The notes below the pieces were generated by a model. The model made no database searches, had not been told where the DNA came from, and worked only from the letters and a program-made list of their open reading frames with translations. A stretch of 64,000 nt of DNA, from the NCBI RefSeq assembly GCF_008933115.1, contig NZ_WBVO01000003.1:1-64000 (forward strand). The letters run 5' to 3'. Position numbers and translations under genes: made by a program. Below are positions 24,827 through 34,390 of the stretch, piece by piece. Every line of letters starts with the position of its first letter. The first letter of the stretch is position 1. This stretch comes from Phaeocystidibacter luteus. GTDB lineage: Bacteria; Bacteroidota; Bacteroidia; Flavobacteriales; Schleiferiaceae.

Positions 24827-25621
24827 TTACTTCCAGAGTTCGTATTCCTCTAAGTGAATGCTGTCGTGAAAGAAGTGACGTGAAATGCGTTCGAATGTCG
24901 GGGTGTAATCGCTCACGAAGAACTTCGACGTCCCAAGCGATTCCTCTGCATTCAATAGGTTGGCCTCCTGCAAAACGTGATGTGCATATTCTGCAACAAT
25001 GACCGGAGTATTCATCAACTGAACATCCGCTCCTAGAATATCGCGAAAGAGCTGGGTGAGCAACGGGTAGTGCGTACAACCCGGAATCAAGGTATCGATG
25101 CCTTTCATTGATTCTAAGCCCAGGTAATGTTCGGCGGTTTTACGAGCTATTTCACTCGACTCTAGCCCTTCTTCAATTACCGGCACAAAAAGAGGTGTGG
25201 CCATAGCTCGTATGTCCAGCGTTGCGCTCTTACCGGTTATCTTTTCTTGGTAAACGTTTGACGTGATTGTCGCCCTCGTACCAATTACTCCAATAGTATT
25301 CGTGTTCTCCGGAATCGCATCTACAACGGGGTCAATTACATTGATGATTGGAATCTTCGGCTCGTATTTTTCCTTGAGGACATCGGTGGCCACCGAACTG
25401 GCGGAGTTACACGCAATGACGATCGCCTTAGCTCCAGATGCAACCAAGAACTCAGCAATGCCCAAACTGTAGCTCTTAATGGCTTCAGAGGATTTCTCAC
25501 CGTAAGGCAAGTGGGCCGTGTCTCCAAAATAGATGATGTCTTCCGCGGGGAGTAACTCGCGGATCGCCTTGGCGACAGTCAGTCCACCAACACCTGAATC
25601 GAAAATGCCAATTGGGTTTTT
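24827..25621 (-). CDS. murI: Glutamate racemase
   Basis: 264 residues from the GTG at 25621, giving MKNPIGIFDSGVGGLTVAK, the normal family N-terminus. Makes D-glutamate for peptidoglycan. Catalytic pair Cys72 (IACNSASS) and Cys183 (PGCTHYP), with Asp9 in FDSGVGG. A longer frame starts at ATG 25699, but its first codons run through the intrinsic terminator of the upstream ompH gene and give no family-like sequence, so that start is rejected. TATCTTCA lies about 6 nt upstream of the GTG as a weak -7 box, suggesting a very short leader. Confidence 0.93.
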   Translation of the reverse strand, partial: KNPIGIFDSGVGGLTVAKAIRELLPAEDIIYFGDTAHLPYGEKSSEAIKSYSLGIAEFLVASGAKAIVIACNSASSVATDVLKEKYEPKIPIINVIDPVVDAIPENTNTIGVIGTRATITSNVYQEKITGKSATLDIRAMATPLFVPVIEEGLESSEIARKTAEHYLGLESMKGIDTLIPGCTHYPLLTQLFRDILGADVQLMNTPVIVAEYAHHVLQEANLLNAEESLGTSKFFVSDYTPTFERISRHFFHDSIHLEEYELWK

Positions 25622-25660
25622 CACAAGGTGAAGATACGAAGGGATTACAAGAGTTTGAGG

Positions 25661-25696
25661 AAAGAAAAAACCCTCTCTCGTTTCCGAAAGAGGGTT
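25661..25696 (-). terminator. Intrinsic terminator of the bamA-ompH operon
   Basis: On the minus strand, aaccctctttcg (25696-25685) and cgagagagggtt (25680-25669) form a 12-bp stem with one mismatch and a GAAA tetraloop, then a U-rich run (ttttttcttt). Confidence 0.9.
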
Positions 25697-25716
25697 CATT
25701 ATTTGAGTAGACGTGC

Positions 25717-26232
25717 TTAGATGAGTCCGAGCTTCGCCAATACTTTCTGACTGATGTCGTGTGAATCTTTGCGGAAGATTACAACGCCACGGCTCACAGA
25801 GCTATCGAGGATGTAATCGTAACCGTTTTCGGTTCCAACACTGTTTACTGCGTCTTGAAGTTTTTCAACTACTGGTTCGAGCAATGCGCGCTCTTGAGTC
25901 ATCAAGTCTTGCTGTGCTTCTTGCTGATACGCCTCAAGGCTGTTTTGCATAGTTTGAATCTCTTCCGCTTCTTTTTGCAAACGAAGTTGAGTCCAAGTTG
26001 AACGATTCGCCTGCGCATTCTGAATCTTAGAAGTGATCTCAGCTCTTAGATCCTGAATTTCTTGACGATACTGAGCGCTAAGGGCTTCAAGTTGAGCCAT
26101 GGCAGTTTGATACTCCGGCATCTTAACGATGATAGAGTCCGTGTTGCAATAGCCAACATTGAGTTGTGCGAATGCAGGGGCTGCTGCAAGCATGAATGCT
26201 ACTACCGTGAGTAATCTTTGAATACGTTTCAT
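25717..26232 (-). CDS. OmpH/Skp-family periplasmic chaperone (second copy)
   Basis: 171 residues: signal peptide (1-22, ending AFAQ), then LNVGYCNTDSIIVKMPEYQ and a long coiled-coil (about 45-130) ending in a small beta domain, the Skp tentacle layout. Skp/OmpH proteins hold unfolded outer-membrane proteins for BamA. It is 10 nt downstream of a related gene, so the locus carries tandem ompH genes after bamA, as is usual in Bacteroidota. Confidence 0.93.
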   Translation of the reverse strand: MKRIQRLLTVVAFMLAAAPAFAQLNVGYCNTDSIIVKMPEYQTAMAQLEALSAQYRQEIQDLRAEITSKIQNAQANRSTWTQLRLQKEAEEIQTMQNSLEAYQQEAQQDLMTQERALLEPVVEKLQDAVNSVGTENGYDYILDSSVSRGVVIFRKDSHDISQKVLAKLGLI

Positions 26233-26242
26233 TTTCCTGTTT

Positions 26243-26752
26243 TTAATATCCTAGTTCATCGAGGACGTCATCACTGACATCCATTTCTGGATCGGCGTAT
26301 AACATGGTTACCGATCCTGTTTTATCAAATACAAAGTCCAATCGTTTGCGACGTGCTACTGCTTTAATCGCGTTATAGACCTGATCTTGTATAGGCTTTA
26401 CGAGCTCTGCTCTCTTTTTAAAGAGCTCACCCTCCGGCCCGAAATACTTGATACGCAAATTGCGTGCCTCTTCCCTTTTTACCTTGATGGCATCCAGTCT
26501 CTCCTGCTGCATCTCTTCGGTTAGAAGAATCTTCTCTGCATCAAAAGCTTGCTGAAGTGCATCGGCCTCGGATTGAAGCGCCTCAATCTCACCCGACCAT
26601 TCTTGCGACAAACGATCGATTTCACGTTGTGCCTGTGAATATTCAGGGATTTGCTCGAGGATGTATTTCGTATCCACATAACCCAGGCGCTGAGCCCAAG
26701 TAGCCGTGGTTACAAAGATTGCAAAGAACGTTATCCAGTGTTTTAAGCGCAT
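26243..26752 (-). CDS. OmpH/Skp-family periplasmic chaperone (first copy)
   Basis: 169 residues from ATG 26752, chosen because the signal peptide MRLKHWITFFAIFVTTATWA begins there; the frame extends upstream into bamA. Mature start QRLGYVDTKYILEQIPEYS is the OmpH signature, followed by a charged coiled coil (about 45-115) and a C-terminal FDKTGSVTMLYADPE segment. Works with BamA, encoded 23 nt upstream. Confidence 0.93.
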   Translation of the reverse strand: MRLKHWITFFAIFVTTATWAQRLGYVDTKYILEQIPEYSQAQREIDRLSQEWSGEIEALQSEADALQQAFDAEKILLTEEMQQERLDAIKVKREEARNLRIKYFGPEGELFKKRAELVKPIQDQVYNAIKAVARRKRLDFVFDKTGSVTMLYADPEMDVSDDVLDELGY

Positions 26753-26775
26753 AAGCCCGGCGAATTTAGGGAATT

Positions 26776-29214
26776 TTAGAACTGTTGACCAATCACAAAG
26801 TGTGTTTGCCATCCGCTTGGCTGACCAATGTTTCCAATCGGGTCGAATCCGTATCCTAAATCCACCCCAAGAAGACCGAACATAGGCATGAAGATGCGCA
26901 CACCTCCACCTGCAGATCGCTTGAGATTGAACGGACGGAAGTCCTCAAAATTGCTGAAGGAATCACCTGCCTCTAGGAAGCCTAGAACATATATTGTGGC
27001 CTGCGGATTTGGAGAGATCAAATAACGCATTTCAAATGTGAACTTGTTGAAAAGAGGATCACCCGCGGCAGAACTTAATGACAAGTTCGGGTAACCGCGC
27101 AATCCAATAATTTCTCTTCCGTCAATAGCGAAGTTCTGAAGTCCATCACCACCCACGAAGAATCTTTCAAAAGGAGAAAGGCCATAGGCATCGTTGTACG
27201 ATCCCAAGAATCCAAATTCTGCATAACCGCGGAATACAGTGTTCTTGGCAATCTCCGTATACCAGTCGGCGCTGAATTTCCACTTGTGGTATTCAATCCA
27301 CTCGTACTGCTCAGTTACTGGCTTGTTTGGCCAATTTGGATCCCACAATGAGAACGGTGGTGTCAATTCTGCCGTCAAGCTGAAGCTCGAACCGCGCGTT
27401 GGGAAGATCGGAACGTCACGGTTATCTCTTCGAAGCGTGAGCTGTAAGTTGATGTTTCGTGAGACTCCATCCGGCAACAAGGTGTAATTCGTTGCATCAA
27501 ATACCCGGTATTCAACCCCTGTGTAAAGCGTGAAGTAGTCATCAGGCCAAGTAAGTCGGCGACCCAATCCCATGTTAATACCTGTAATCGCAATTCGATA
27601 AGAACCTACCTGGAATCCTTGGTTGATGTTGTGATAAACCGAAGCCGTAAACGATTGTGGACGCTTGCCAAACAACCACGGCTCCGTGAAACTCGCGCTG
27701 TAGCTCTGGAAGAATCTACCCGAAGCTTGCGCTCTCAAGTTGATGGTTTGCCCGTCACCCGAAGGCAAAGGCTTCCACTCACTACCCTTAAACAGGTTTC
27801 GAGCAGAGAAGTTGTTGAATCGAAGACCAAGCGTACCCACGATTTGTCCAGCGCCCCAACCACCTTGAAGTTCAAGCTGTGAAGTACTTTGTTCAACAAC
27901 CGTATATTCTAAGTCTACCGTTCCCGTTTCTGGATTCGGCTGTGGCGTAACATTAATGGAACGAGGGTCGAAGTAACCTAGCTGCGCCAATTCGCGAATG
28001 GTTCTCTGGATGTCTGAACGGCTAAACAAGTCACCTGGACGTGTTCTCAATTCACGATAGATAACGTGGTCATTCGTGCGGTCGTTTCCTACAATGCGAA
28101 CCTCATTCACCGTGGCTGGTCTACCTTCTCTAATTCGAATCTCAATGTCGATTGAATCATTCTCCACCAAAACCTCAACTGGAGTTACAGAAGAGAAGAG
28201 GTATCCATTGTCCAAATAGATACTGGCAATGTCATTTCCATCTGGATCGAATTGAACGCGCTCATTGAGGCGCTGAGAGTCGTAGATATCCCCTTTTTCA
28301 ATTTCTAGAACACGACGCAAGAGGTCGGTGCTGTACTTTGAGTTACCAATAAATGAGATGTTTCTGAAGTAGTACTTCGGACCCTCTTCAAGGTAAACGT
28401 CAATTTGTACACGATCTGGGCTTACCTGGTAGATTGAATCTCGGACCACACGAGCATCTCGATATCCGCTTTGATTGTAGAAGTCGATGATCGTTCTCAG
28501 GTCGGCTTCGTATTCTGTGCGAATGAATTTCGAGCTGCGGAAGAAGTTGAACCAAGCATAGCGCTTCGTTTCCTCCATTTCGCCTCTCAAATCGCTGTCC
28601 TTAAAGTTTTCATTCCCAAAGAAGTGAATGTCCTCAATCTTCACTCGCTCTCCTGGATTTACCTCGATGCGCAGTGTTGCCGTACCTACGGTTCCTGAAT
28701 CGATTTCAACCGATATCTGCGAAGTCGCGTTGAGGTAGCCCTTCTCGCGGTAAATCTTCTCAATCTTATTCTGAGAAGTAATGATGAGGTTCTCTGTAAT
28801 GATAGTTCCTCGTGTGAGTTTCAATGCCTCACGAAGATCGTCCTGCTTACTCTTCTTAATCCCGATAAAGTAGAACCTCGATAGTCGAGGGAGTTCTACA
28901 AGTCGGATTTCCAAGAATATGACCGAAGCGTTCTTTTGAACAACTGCGATGCTCACGTCTGCGAAAAGCTGTTGCTCCCAGAGTTTCTTCACCGCATTGG
29001 TTACTTCTTGTCCAGGAATGCGAATCTTGTCGCCCACGGTTAGACCAGAAAGAAGCTGGATAACCGTTGGGTCGAGATTGTCAGCACCCACTACAGTGAT
29101 ACCACCAATCTCATATTCAATGGATGGATTGAGCGTGATATCTTGCGCAAACGTAGTGCTTGCAAAAAGTAAGAGTAGAGTGAGGAGGGAGAGGCTTTTT
29201 TTTAACATAAACAT
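26776..29214 (-). CDS. bamA: Outer membrane protein assembly factor BamA
   Basis: 812 residues. Signal peptide (ends TFAQ at about 23), five POTRA-like repeats (about 28-410; e.g. ITVVGADNLDP, IEDIHFFGNENF, FRNISFIGNSKYS, VNEVRIVGNDRTND) and a 16-strand Omp85 barrel (about 440-812) with FFVGGDGLQNF and a terminal Phe. It folds and inserts outer-membrane proteins. The ATG overlaps the uppS stop by one base (TGATG), so the two are coupled. Confidence 0.97.
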   Translation of the reverse strand: MFMLKKSLSLLTLLLLFASTTFAQDITLNPSIEYEIGGITVVGADNLDPTVIQLLSGLTVGDKIRIPGQEVTNAVKKLWEQQLFADVSIAVVQKNASVIFLEIRLVELPRLSRFYFIGIKKSKQDDLREALKLTRGTIITENLIITSQNKIEKIYREKGYLNATSQISVEIDSGTVGTATLRIEVNPGERVKIEDIHFFGNENFKDSDLRGEMEETKRYAWFNFFRSSKFIRTEYEADLRTIIDFYNQSGYRDARVVRDSIYQVSPDRVQIDVYLEEGPKYYFRNISFIGNSKYSTDLLRRVLEIEKGDIYDSQRLNERVQFDPDGNDIASIYLDNGYLFSSVTPVEVLVENDSIDIEIRIREGRPATVNEVRIVGNDRTNDHVIYRELRTRPGDLFSRSDIQRTIRELAQLGYFDPRSINVTPQPNPETGTVDLEYTVVEQSTSQLELQGGWGAGQIVGTLGLRFNNFSARNLFKGSEWKPLPSGDGQTINLRAQASGRFFQSYSASFTEPWLFGKRPQSFTASVYHNINQGFQVGSYRIAITGINMGLGRRLTWPDDYFTLYTGVEYRVFDATNYTLLPDGVSRNINLQLTLRRDNRDVPIFPTRGSSFSLTAELTPPFSLWDPNWPNKPVTEQYEWIEYHKWKFSADWYTEIAKNTVFRGYAEFGFLGSYNDAYGLSPFERFFVGGDGLQNFAIDGREIIGLRGYPNLSLSSAAGDPLFNKFTFEMRYLISPNPQATIYVLGFLEAGDSFSNFEDFRPFNLKRSAGGGVRIFMPMFGLLGVDLGYGFDPIGNIGQPSGWQTHFVIGQQF

Positions 29215-29966
29215 CAAGTGCTCTGTATCTGCTCGCTGGTTTTACCAAATCGACGTTCTCTGGATTGATACGTGCGAATCGCGTCGTACAAATCTTCTTT
29301 CTTGAAATCCGGCCACAGTACCGGAGTAAAGTAGAGTTCAGAGTAGGCAATTTGCCAGAGTAAGTAGTTGCTTATTCTATATTCACCGCTGGTTCTAATC
29401 AACAACTCAGGGTGGGGAATGTCTGCTGTGAACATGTGTTGGTCGATCACCAACTCGTCGATGTTCTCACTTTTTAATTCACCACTAGCCACCTTTTCTG
29501 AGATGCGCTGAACAGCGTTTACGATTTCTGTTTTTGCTCCGTAATTCAATGCCAACGTAAGTACCATGCGGTTATTATTACGAGTGGCCTCCATTACTTC
29601 GTTGAGTTCGGTCTGACAATTCTTTGGGAGCGCATCGAGCTGGCCAATTGAATTGAGACGAATTCCATTCTCTTGGAGCGTAGAGAGTTCCTTGCCCAGT
29701 GTAGAAACCAAGAGTTGCATCAAGGCGCCAACTTCGGCCTTAGGGCGATTCCAGTTTTCGGTTGAAAAGGCATAAACCGTGAGGTATTCAATACCAATCT
29801 CTGCCGATGCCGTGGCGATATTTCTCAAGGCTTCAACTCCAATTTCATGGCCTCGTACACGAGTCAGGAATCCCTGCTTTTTTGCCCAACGTCCATTGCC
29901 ATCCATAATGATAGCCACGTGCTTTGGCACTCGTTTAGAGTCGATATCCTTGGGAGTCGAATTCAT
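29214..29966 (-). CDS. uppS: Isoprenyl transferase (undecaprenyl diphosphate synthase)
   Basis: 250 residues from the ATG at 29966, which overlaps the stop of the upstream gene by 4 nt (ATGA). Makes the C55 lipid carrier for cell-wall synthesis from farnesyl-PP and isopentenyl-PP. Signatures: AIIMDGNGRWAKKQG with catalytic Asp22, YLTVYAFSTENWNRP, LLIRTSGEYRISNYLLWQ. Confidence 0.96.
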   Translation of the reverse strand: MNSTPKDIDSKRVPKHVAIIMDGNGRWAKKQGFLTRVRGHEIGVEALRNIATASAEIGIEYLTVYAFSTENWNRPKAEVGALMQLLVSTLGKELSTLQENGIRLNSIGQLDALPKNCQTELNEVMEATRNNNRMVLTLALNYGAKTEIVNAVQRISEKVASGELKSENIDELVIDQHMFTADIPHPELLIRTSGEYRISNYLLWQIAYSELYFTPVLWPDFKKEDLYDAIRTYQSRERRFGKTSEQIQST

Positions 29967-30796
29967 CGAGAGATGAAGTTTGTACACTTCTCTACGAAAG
30001 GTGTGAGTTCAAAGTATAGGTGCACACCCGTGAATACATACCAGTCATCTGTCTGGCTGTTTCCGCGAGCGTATCCAATGAGTTCATTCGGACGGTCAGT
30101 TCTGTTGCTCAAGGCAGCAGCTACATCGCCATGTTCGGCGCGGATGAGGTCGGGGTCGGCATAAACACCGCTCACATCATCCAAATAATCCGTCCAAGTT
30201 CTTCTAAAGCCGCATTCAACGGCCATGGTCACGGTACGACCAATATTCCATCTATAGCCCATGCCGAAGGGAAGAGACCAGGTGGCAAGGGGGTAGTAGT
30301 TTCCAGGGTTCGCAGTTGTGCGCTGGCCTTCCGTTCCAAGCGGTGCAAGGTCGTACCAATCGCCTTCGTAAAAGGCTTGAGGGTTAAAACCTGTTATACC
30401 AAAACCGGCAAAAACATAGGGTGTATGTGTGTACTTGCGGCTTCCTGCCATGTATTTGAAGAAATTCACTTCTCCTACAATGATTCCTTCGTAAATGTTA
30501 GATCGGAAGTGCAAGTCGCGATAGTTTCTATCTGGCATTCCAGAAAGTGCGTCGTCATTTGCCAAACGTCCAAATGAAAACTGCCCGCGGATAGCGTAAT
30601 GGTAATCGAATTGATGGCGGTACGTAACCCCCACAACTCCACCCTGTGGCAAATGAATTCCGTAATTGCCCACATCGCCAATGAAGTTGGTGCCACCTAA
30701 AAAGATGCCCAATTCATTGGAAGATTGGCTTCGTTGAGCAAGTGCTCCGAAGCTAGTTAGTAGCAAGAAAATCAGCGCTTTACTACGCATATTCAT
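29963..30796 (-). CDS. DUF6089 family outer-membrane protein
   Basis: 277 residues from ATG 30796; a second ATG six nt on is equally possible. Signal peptide to about GALAQ, then NELGIFLGGTNFIGDVGN, the hallmark of DUF6089 proteins, and a beta-rich domain with GFGITGFNP and a WTDYLDDVSGVY motif. These proteins are nearly always encoded just before uppS-bamA in Bacteroidota, which suggests an envelope-assembly role; the mechanism is not established. A longer upstream frame overlaps nadK and is rejected because a -7 box (30818-30825) lies just before this ATG. Confidence 0.9.
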   Translation of the reverse strand: MNMRSKALIFLLLTSFGALAQRSQSSNELGIFLGGTNFIGDVGNYGIHLPQGGVVGVTYRHQFDYHYAIRGQFSFGRLANDDALSGMPDRNYRDLHFRSNIYEGIIVGEVNFFKYMAGSRKYTHTPYVFAGFGITGFNPQAFYEGDWYDLAPLGTEGQRTTANPGNYYPLATWSLPFGMGYRWNIGRTVTMAVECGFRRTWTDYLDDVSGVYADPDLIRAEHGDVAAALSNRTDRPNELIGYARGNSQTDDWYVFTGVHLYFELTPFVEKCTNFISR

Positions 30797-30817
30797 TGTT
30801 CCTTTTACGGCAAGCCG

Positions 30818-30825
30818 CAAATATA
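30818..30825 (-). promoter_or_regulatory. -7 element of DUF6089-uppS-bamA
   Basis: TATATTTG on the minus strand, 21 nt before the DUF6089 ATG. Perfect TAnnTTTG match; the -33 region is poor. It would allow the envelope genes to be expressed independently of nadK. Confidence 0.5.
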
Positions 30826-30851
30826 GTGTTTTCAGTACGGAAAGCCTGATT

Positions 30852-31742
30852 CTAATTCCTTCTATCCAAGCCCCAAAGAAGCTTGTTTCGCAATGTGCTC
30901 GGGAAGTTCTGAACCTCTGTTTGTACCATCCGAATTTGGAAGTCAGATCTTTCCAAAAATACTTCAACATCACTATCGCAAGGGTAGATGCGAGAATCAA
31001 CCGAAGTCAAGAACTGGTCTTCTCTCGTTTCAACCTTCATGCGAATTTTGAAGTTGTTCGGGATTACAAACGGACGAACCGTCAAATTATGCGGGGCAAT
31101 TGGAGTGATAACGAAATTTTCACTCCCAGGCATGATGATAGGTCCACCGCAAGAAAGCGAGTAACCTGTAGATCCGGTTGGAGTGGCTATGATAAGTCCA
31201 TCCGCCCAGTATGAGTTCAAGTATTCATCGTTGATCCACGTATGAACCGTAATCATCGATGTAGTGTCTTTGCGGCTAACCGCAATTTCATTCAAAGCAA
31301 AGTTGGGGTCAGGCTGTGGCGCGGTGCCGCTCAATTCAACCCCAATCAAATTTCTATTCTGAATGGTGTACGATCCTTTCAAAAGCGACTTAGCTGCACG
31401 GATGACCTCTTCTCTGGCAACATCCGCCAAAAATCCTAGTCGGCCCGTATTCACACCCAAAATCGGAACACCACTCTGACGCACCAAGGTGGCCGCATCT
31501 AGGATAGTGCCATCGCCACCCACCGTCATCATTATATCAGGCTTACCAGCCTCAAAGTCGGTATGACCCGAAAAGGTCGGGTAGTTCAGATCGATGTCAA
31601 TGTCACAGTGCTTCACCAAATGGTCGTGCAGAGGCTTGTAAAAGAAGAGGTCCACACCTTCTGAGCGAAGCATGTGATACAGCTTTTCAATATGCGGACG
31701 AGCCTCAGGAGTGATGGTTTTCCCAAAAACGGCAATCTTCAT
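30852..31742 (-). CDS. nadK: NAD kinase
   Basis: 296 residues. Phosphorylates NAD to NADP. Signatures: GGDGT at 75-79 (TVGGDGTILDA), LNEIAVSRKD, and TPTGSTGYSLSCGGPI. Two nt after the CBS-domain gene stop, so co-transcribed with it. Neighbourhood order matches other Bacteroidota. Confidence 0.97.
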   Translation of the reverse strand: MKIAVFGKTITPEARPHIEKLYHMLRSEGVDLFFYKPLHDHLVKHCDIDIDLNYPTFSGHTDFEAGKPDIMMTVGGDGTILDAATLVRQSGVPILGVNTGRLGFLADVAREEVIRAAKSLLKGSYTIQNRNLIGVELSGTAPQPDPNFALNEIAVSRKDTTSMITVHTWINDEYLNSYWADGLIIATPTGSTGYSLSCGGPIIMPGSENFVITPIAPHNLTVRPFVIPNNFKIRMKVETREDQFLTSVDSRIYPCDSDVEVFLERSDFQIRMVQTEVQNFPSTLRNKLLWGLDRRN

Positions 31743-31744
31743 GA

Positions 31745-32404
31745 TTACATGTTAAGGTAGTTCATGAACTGGTCGAAGCGTTGCTTCAAATCTTGTTCAT
31801 ACCTGTTTTCGTGCCATGCTTGGGCAACTACGTATTCATATCGCTCAAAGGAGGCGATAATCGGACTCAAATCTGTAAAGTTGATTCGAATGGTAACCTC
31901 GAACAAGCCTTTGTCCTGGTTAACATGCATGTATGTGGCTAGAATCTTGGCGTCATTGCTCTCGACAATCTGAGCGATTTGAGCCATGGAATAATCGTAT
32001 TGATTCACTTCCAAGACCAAAACGCTTCCGGGAGCTTGCAGACTGAAGAGGCCACCAATGGCGTGTAGCACATCTTGTGGAAGAATGTACCCCACGTACT
32101 TTTTATCACCATCAATTACCGGAAGTATGCTAATACGCTCCTCACCGTACTTCCTCACCGCATCGAAAAGGTGACTTTCCATTTCCACATTGGAGAGGAT
32201 AAAACGCTGACGAAGAGATTCAATCGTATCGTTTTCATCCGCATCTAGCGCGGCATCTTCAGAGATCAACCCCTCGTATAAGGTTTCTTGAACAATGGGC
32301 CAGTGATGCATGCCCAAGTCTTCCATCTCACGCAATGCATCGCCAACTTTGTCTTTTGGCGTAAGCGGAGTAATGTCTATTTGTATGAGATCTTGAGCGA
32401 TCAT
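31745..32404 (-). CDS. CBS-domain protein (AcuB-like)
   Basis: 219 residues. Two CBS motifs form one Bateman module (about 1-135; TPKDKVGDALREMEDLGMHHWPIV and ISILPVIDGDKKYVGYI), followed by an ACT-like C-terminal domain (GSVLVLEVNQYDYSMAQIAQIVE). Such proteins bind adenine nucleotides and regulate partner enzymes; directly preceding nadK suggests adenylate or NAD sensing, which is inference. It has its own -7 box at 32422-32429. Confidence 0.9.
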   Translation of the reverse strand: MIAQDLIQIDITPLTPKDKVGDALREMEDLGMHHWPIVQETLYEGLISEDAALDADENDTIESLRQRFILSNVEMESHLFDAVRKYGEERISILPVIDGDKKYVGYILPQDVLHAIGGLFSLQAPGSVLVLEVNQYDYSMAQIAQIVESNDAKILATYMHVNQDKGLFEVTIRINFTDLSPIIASFERYEYVVAQAWHENRYEQDLKQRFDQFMNYLNM

Positions 32405-32421
32405 ATGCTTTTCGTTACTAG

Positions 32422-32429
32422 CAAACTTA
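32422..32429 (-). promoter_or_regulatory. -7 element of the CBS-nadK operon
   Basis: TAAGTTTG on the minus strand matches TAnnTTTG, 17 nt before the CBS gene ATG. It is divergent from the pdxJ box at 32439-32446 with only 9 nt between them. Confidence 0.5.
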
Positions 32430-32438
32430 TCGATTTTC

Positions 32439-32446
32439 TACCTTTG
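32439..32446 (+). promoter_or_regulatory. pdxJ -7 element
   Basis: TACCTTTG matches TAnnTTTG, 23 nt before the pdxJ ATG. TTTTCG at 32409-32414 is the only -33-like sequence (24-nt spacer). Confidence 0.5.
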
Positions 32447-32469
32447 GGCTCCTTATTTTCAACGCTATC

Positions 32470-33207
32470 ATGACACATCTAAGTGTAAACGTAAATAAAG
32501 TGGCCACCTTGCGAAATGCACGCGGGGGCAATGTACCTAATGTTCTTCAAACAGCCTTAGATTGTGAGCGATTCGGCGCACAAGGAATTACCGTGCATCC
32601 TCGTCCAGATGAGCGCCATATTCGCTACGCTGATGTTCGCGAACTCGCTCCTGCCGTAACCACCGAGTTCAATATTGAAGGGTATCCAAATGAATCTTTC
32701 ATCAATTTGGTCCTTGAAAATAAGCCAGCACAAGTAACGCTTGTTCCAGATGGACCCGATGTCCTTACTTCAAATGCGGGTTGGGATACCATTACACATG
32801 CCGATATGCTCCGCCCTATCGTCGCCAGATTCAAAGCGGCTGGCATCCGTGTAAGTCTTTTTATTGAAACAGATACGGAGTTGATTCGCGGAGCTGCCGA
32901 TGTTGGAGCAGATAGAATCGAGCTTTACACCGAAGCATTTGCAGTTAATCATGCTACGATGGGTGCTGAGGCCGCAAAGCCATACGCTGAAAGTGCGCGT
33001 TTTGCGCATTCCATCGGACTTGGCGTTAACGCCGGCCATGATTTGAGTTTAGAGAACCTGGCTGATTTCATAGCCCATGTTCCACATGTAGATGAGGTAT
33101 CAATAGGTCATGCGCTAATCAGCGACGCCCTTTACCTCGGACTGGAGAATACGGTACAGGCATACCGACGTCAAATCGAGCTCGGCTGGCATCGCCGCGA
33201 ACATTGA
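32470..33207 (+). CDS. pdxJ: Pyridoxine 5'-phosphate synthase
   Basis: 245 residues, the usual length. Condenses 1-deoxy-xylulose-5-phosphate with an amino-ketone phosphate in vitamin B6 synthesis. Signatures: [57 protein letters not shown] and [13 protein letters not shown]. Confidence 0.97.
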   Translation: MTHLSVNVNKVATLRNARGGNVPNVLQTALDCERFGAQGITVHPRPDERHIRYADVRELAPAVTTEFNIEGYPNESFINLVLENKPAQVTLVPDGPDVLTSNAGWDTITHADMLRPIVARFKAAGIRVSLFIETDTELIRGAADVGADRIELYTEAFAVNHATMGAEAAKPYAESARFAHSIGLGVNAGHDLSLENLADFIAHVPHVDEVSIGHALISDALYLGLENTVQAYRRQIELGWHRREH

Positions 33208-33231
33208 TTCAATCCACAGGTTGATATACAT

Positions 33232-34005
33232 ATGAAGTTATTCAGCAGAATTGTAGGTGATGGTCCAGATGTGCTCATACTGCACGGACTATTTGGAATG
33301 AACGATAACTGGAATACCCTAGGCAAACGCTGGGCCGAGGATTGCGGCATGAGAATGCACATGCTCGACCTTCGTAATCACGGACAGTCTCCCCATTCTT
33401 CCGAGCACTCGTATACCGCCATGGCTGAAGATGTGCTCCAGTATCTGGATGATAATCAAATCGATTCCGCCATCGTAATGGGACATTCCATGGGAGGTAA
33501 AGTGGCCATGCGTTTGGCGGTTGACCATCCTTCTCGCGTTTCAAAGCTCGTAGTTGTGGATATTGCTCCGAAAGGCTACCCCGTGCACCATCAGGAGATC
33601 ATAGATTCCCTACAGTCTCTAAATTTTGATGAGTTGTCTAGCCGTAGGGATGCCGATAAAAAGTTGGCGGAGAGCATGCCTAATTTCGCTATGCGCCAAT
33701 TCCTCTTGAAAAGCCTGCACTGGGAAAAGGAGAATCGACTTGGTTGGAGGTTTAACCTCGAGGCCATCGACAAGAATATTGAAATGGTAGGTGAAGCGAT
33801 GGAATCGCAAGCGCATTACGATGGTGAGACTTTATTTATCCGCGGTGAAAAGAGCGGATACATTAAAGATGGAGATATGGAGTTGATTCAGCATCATTTT
33901 AAAAATGCTGAGTTACATACTGTGGTAGGCGCAGGTCATTGGGTGCACGCTGAAAAACCGGAGGAAATGTATCGCGAGATCTGTGAGTTCCTTATTGAAG
34001 GGTAA
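33232..34005 (+). CDS. Alpha/beta fold hydrolase (YbfF-like)
   Basis: 257 residues, no signal peptide, so cytosolic. Fold begins with ILHGLFGMNDNW (oxyanion loop), DLRNHGQSPHS, nucleophile Ser86 in GHSMGG, and a GAGHWVHAEKPEE motif with the catalytic His near the C-terminus. The first segment strongly resembles YbfF-type acyl-CoA/ester hydrolases. It is 24 nt downstream of pdxJ and may be co-transcribed. The 3' end overlaps the convergent DUF2141 gene by 14 nt. Confidence 0.93.
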   Translation: MKLFSRIVGDGPDVLILHGLFGMNDNWNTLGKRWAEDCGMRMHMLDLRNHGQSPHSSEHSYTAMAEDVLQYLDDNQIDSAIVMGHSMGGKVAMRLAVDHPSRVSKLVVVDIAPKGYPVHHQEIIDSLQSLNFDELSSRRDADKKLAESMPNFAMRQFLLKSLHWEKENRLGWRFNLEAIDKNIEMVGEAMESQAHYDGETLFIRGEKSGYIKDGDMELIQHHFKNAELHTVVGAGHWVHAEKPEEMYREICEFLIEG

Positions 34006-34390
34006 TCACTATTTTTTTGTCCCCTTTCACCTCGAATCGCTGGTCTTCTAAATCTGGCGGGCCAAACGTTCCCCTTGCGTCGTTAGAAAACCCATAAGCC
34101 TCGGTCGGGTAACCTACGGCATTGGTATTAATCTCCTTGTCCTCATTTTCGTCGTGAAAAGCCGCAGCTGTGTATGTGCCTTTTTCGACATTCGTGAAGG
34201 TGTGCGAAACCACTCCACTAGCCGGAATATCAACAATAACCTTGCGTAGGTCATTGCCATCCGCGTCGCGAAGCGCGAGCATGACCTTTCCTTCGCGGGA
34301 TTCGAGGCCAGCGAATTCAATGGTAAGAGAATGTTGAGCAAAGCCCAACGTGCTAAAAAGAATGCTAAGGGATAAGAGGAATACTCTCAT
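33992..34390 (-). CDS. DUF2141 domain secreted protein
   Basis: 132 residues: signal peptide (1-18, ending GFAQ) and a single beta-sandwich DUF2141 domain with GKVMLALRDADGND, GTYTAAAFHDENEDKEINTN and a GFSNDARGTFGPP motif. Function of the family is unknown; the Asp/Asn-rich loop could bind calcium. The start shares bases with the stop of the upstream gene (TAATG), so the two are coupled. Confidence 0.92.
   Translation of the reverse strand: MRVFLLSLSILFSTLGFAQHSLTIEFAGLESREGKVMLALRDADGNDLRKVIVDIPASGVVSHTFTNVEKGTYTAAAFHDENEDKEINTNAVGYPTEAYGFSNDARGTFGPPDLEDQRFEVKGDKKIVITLQ

Noticed and set aside
25622-25699. ATG start at 25699 for murI
   Set aside because: The codons lie in the intrinsic terminator of the preceding ompH gene and add residues absent from glutamate racemases.
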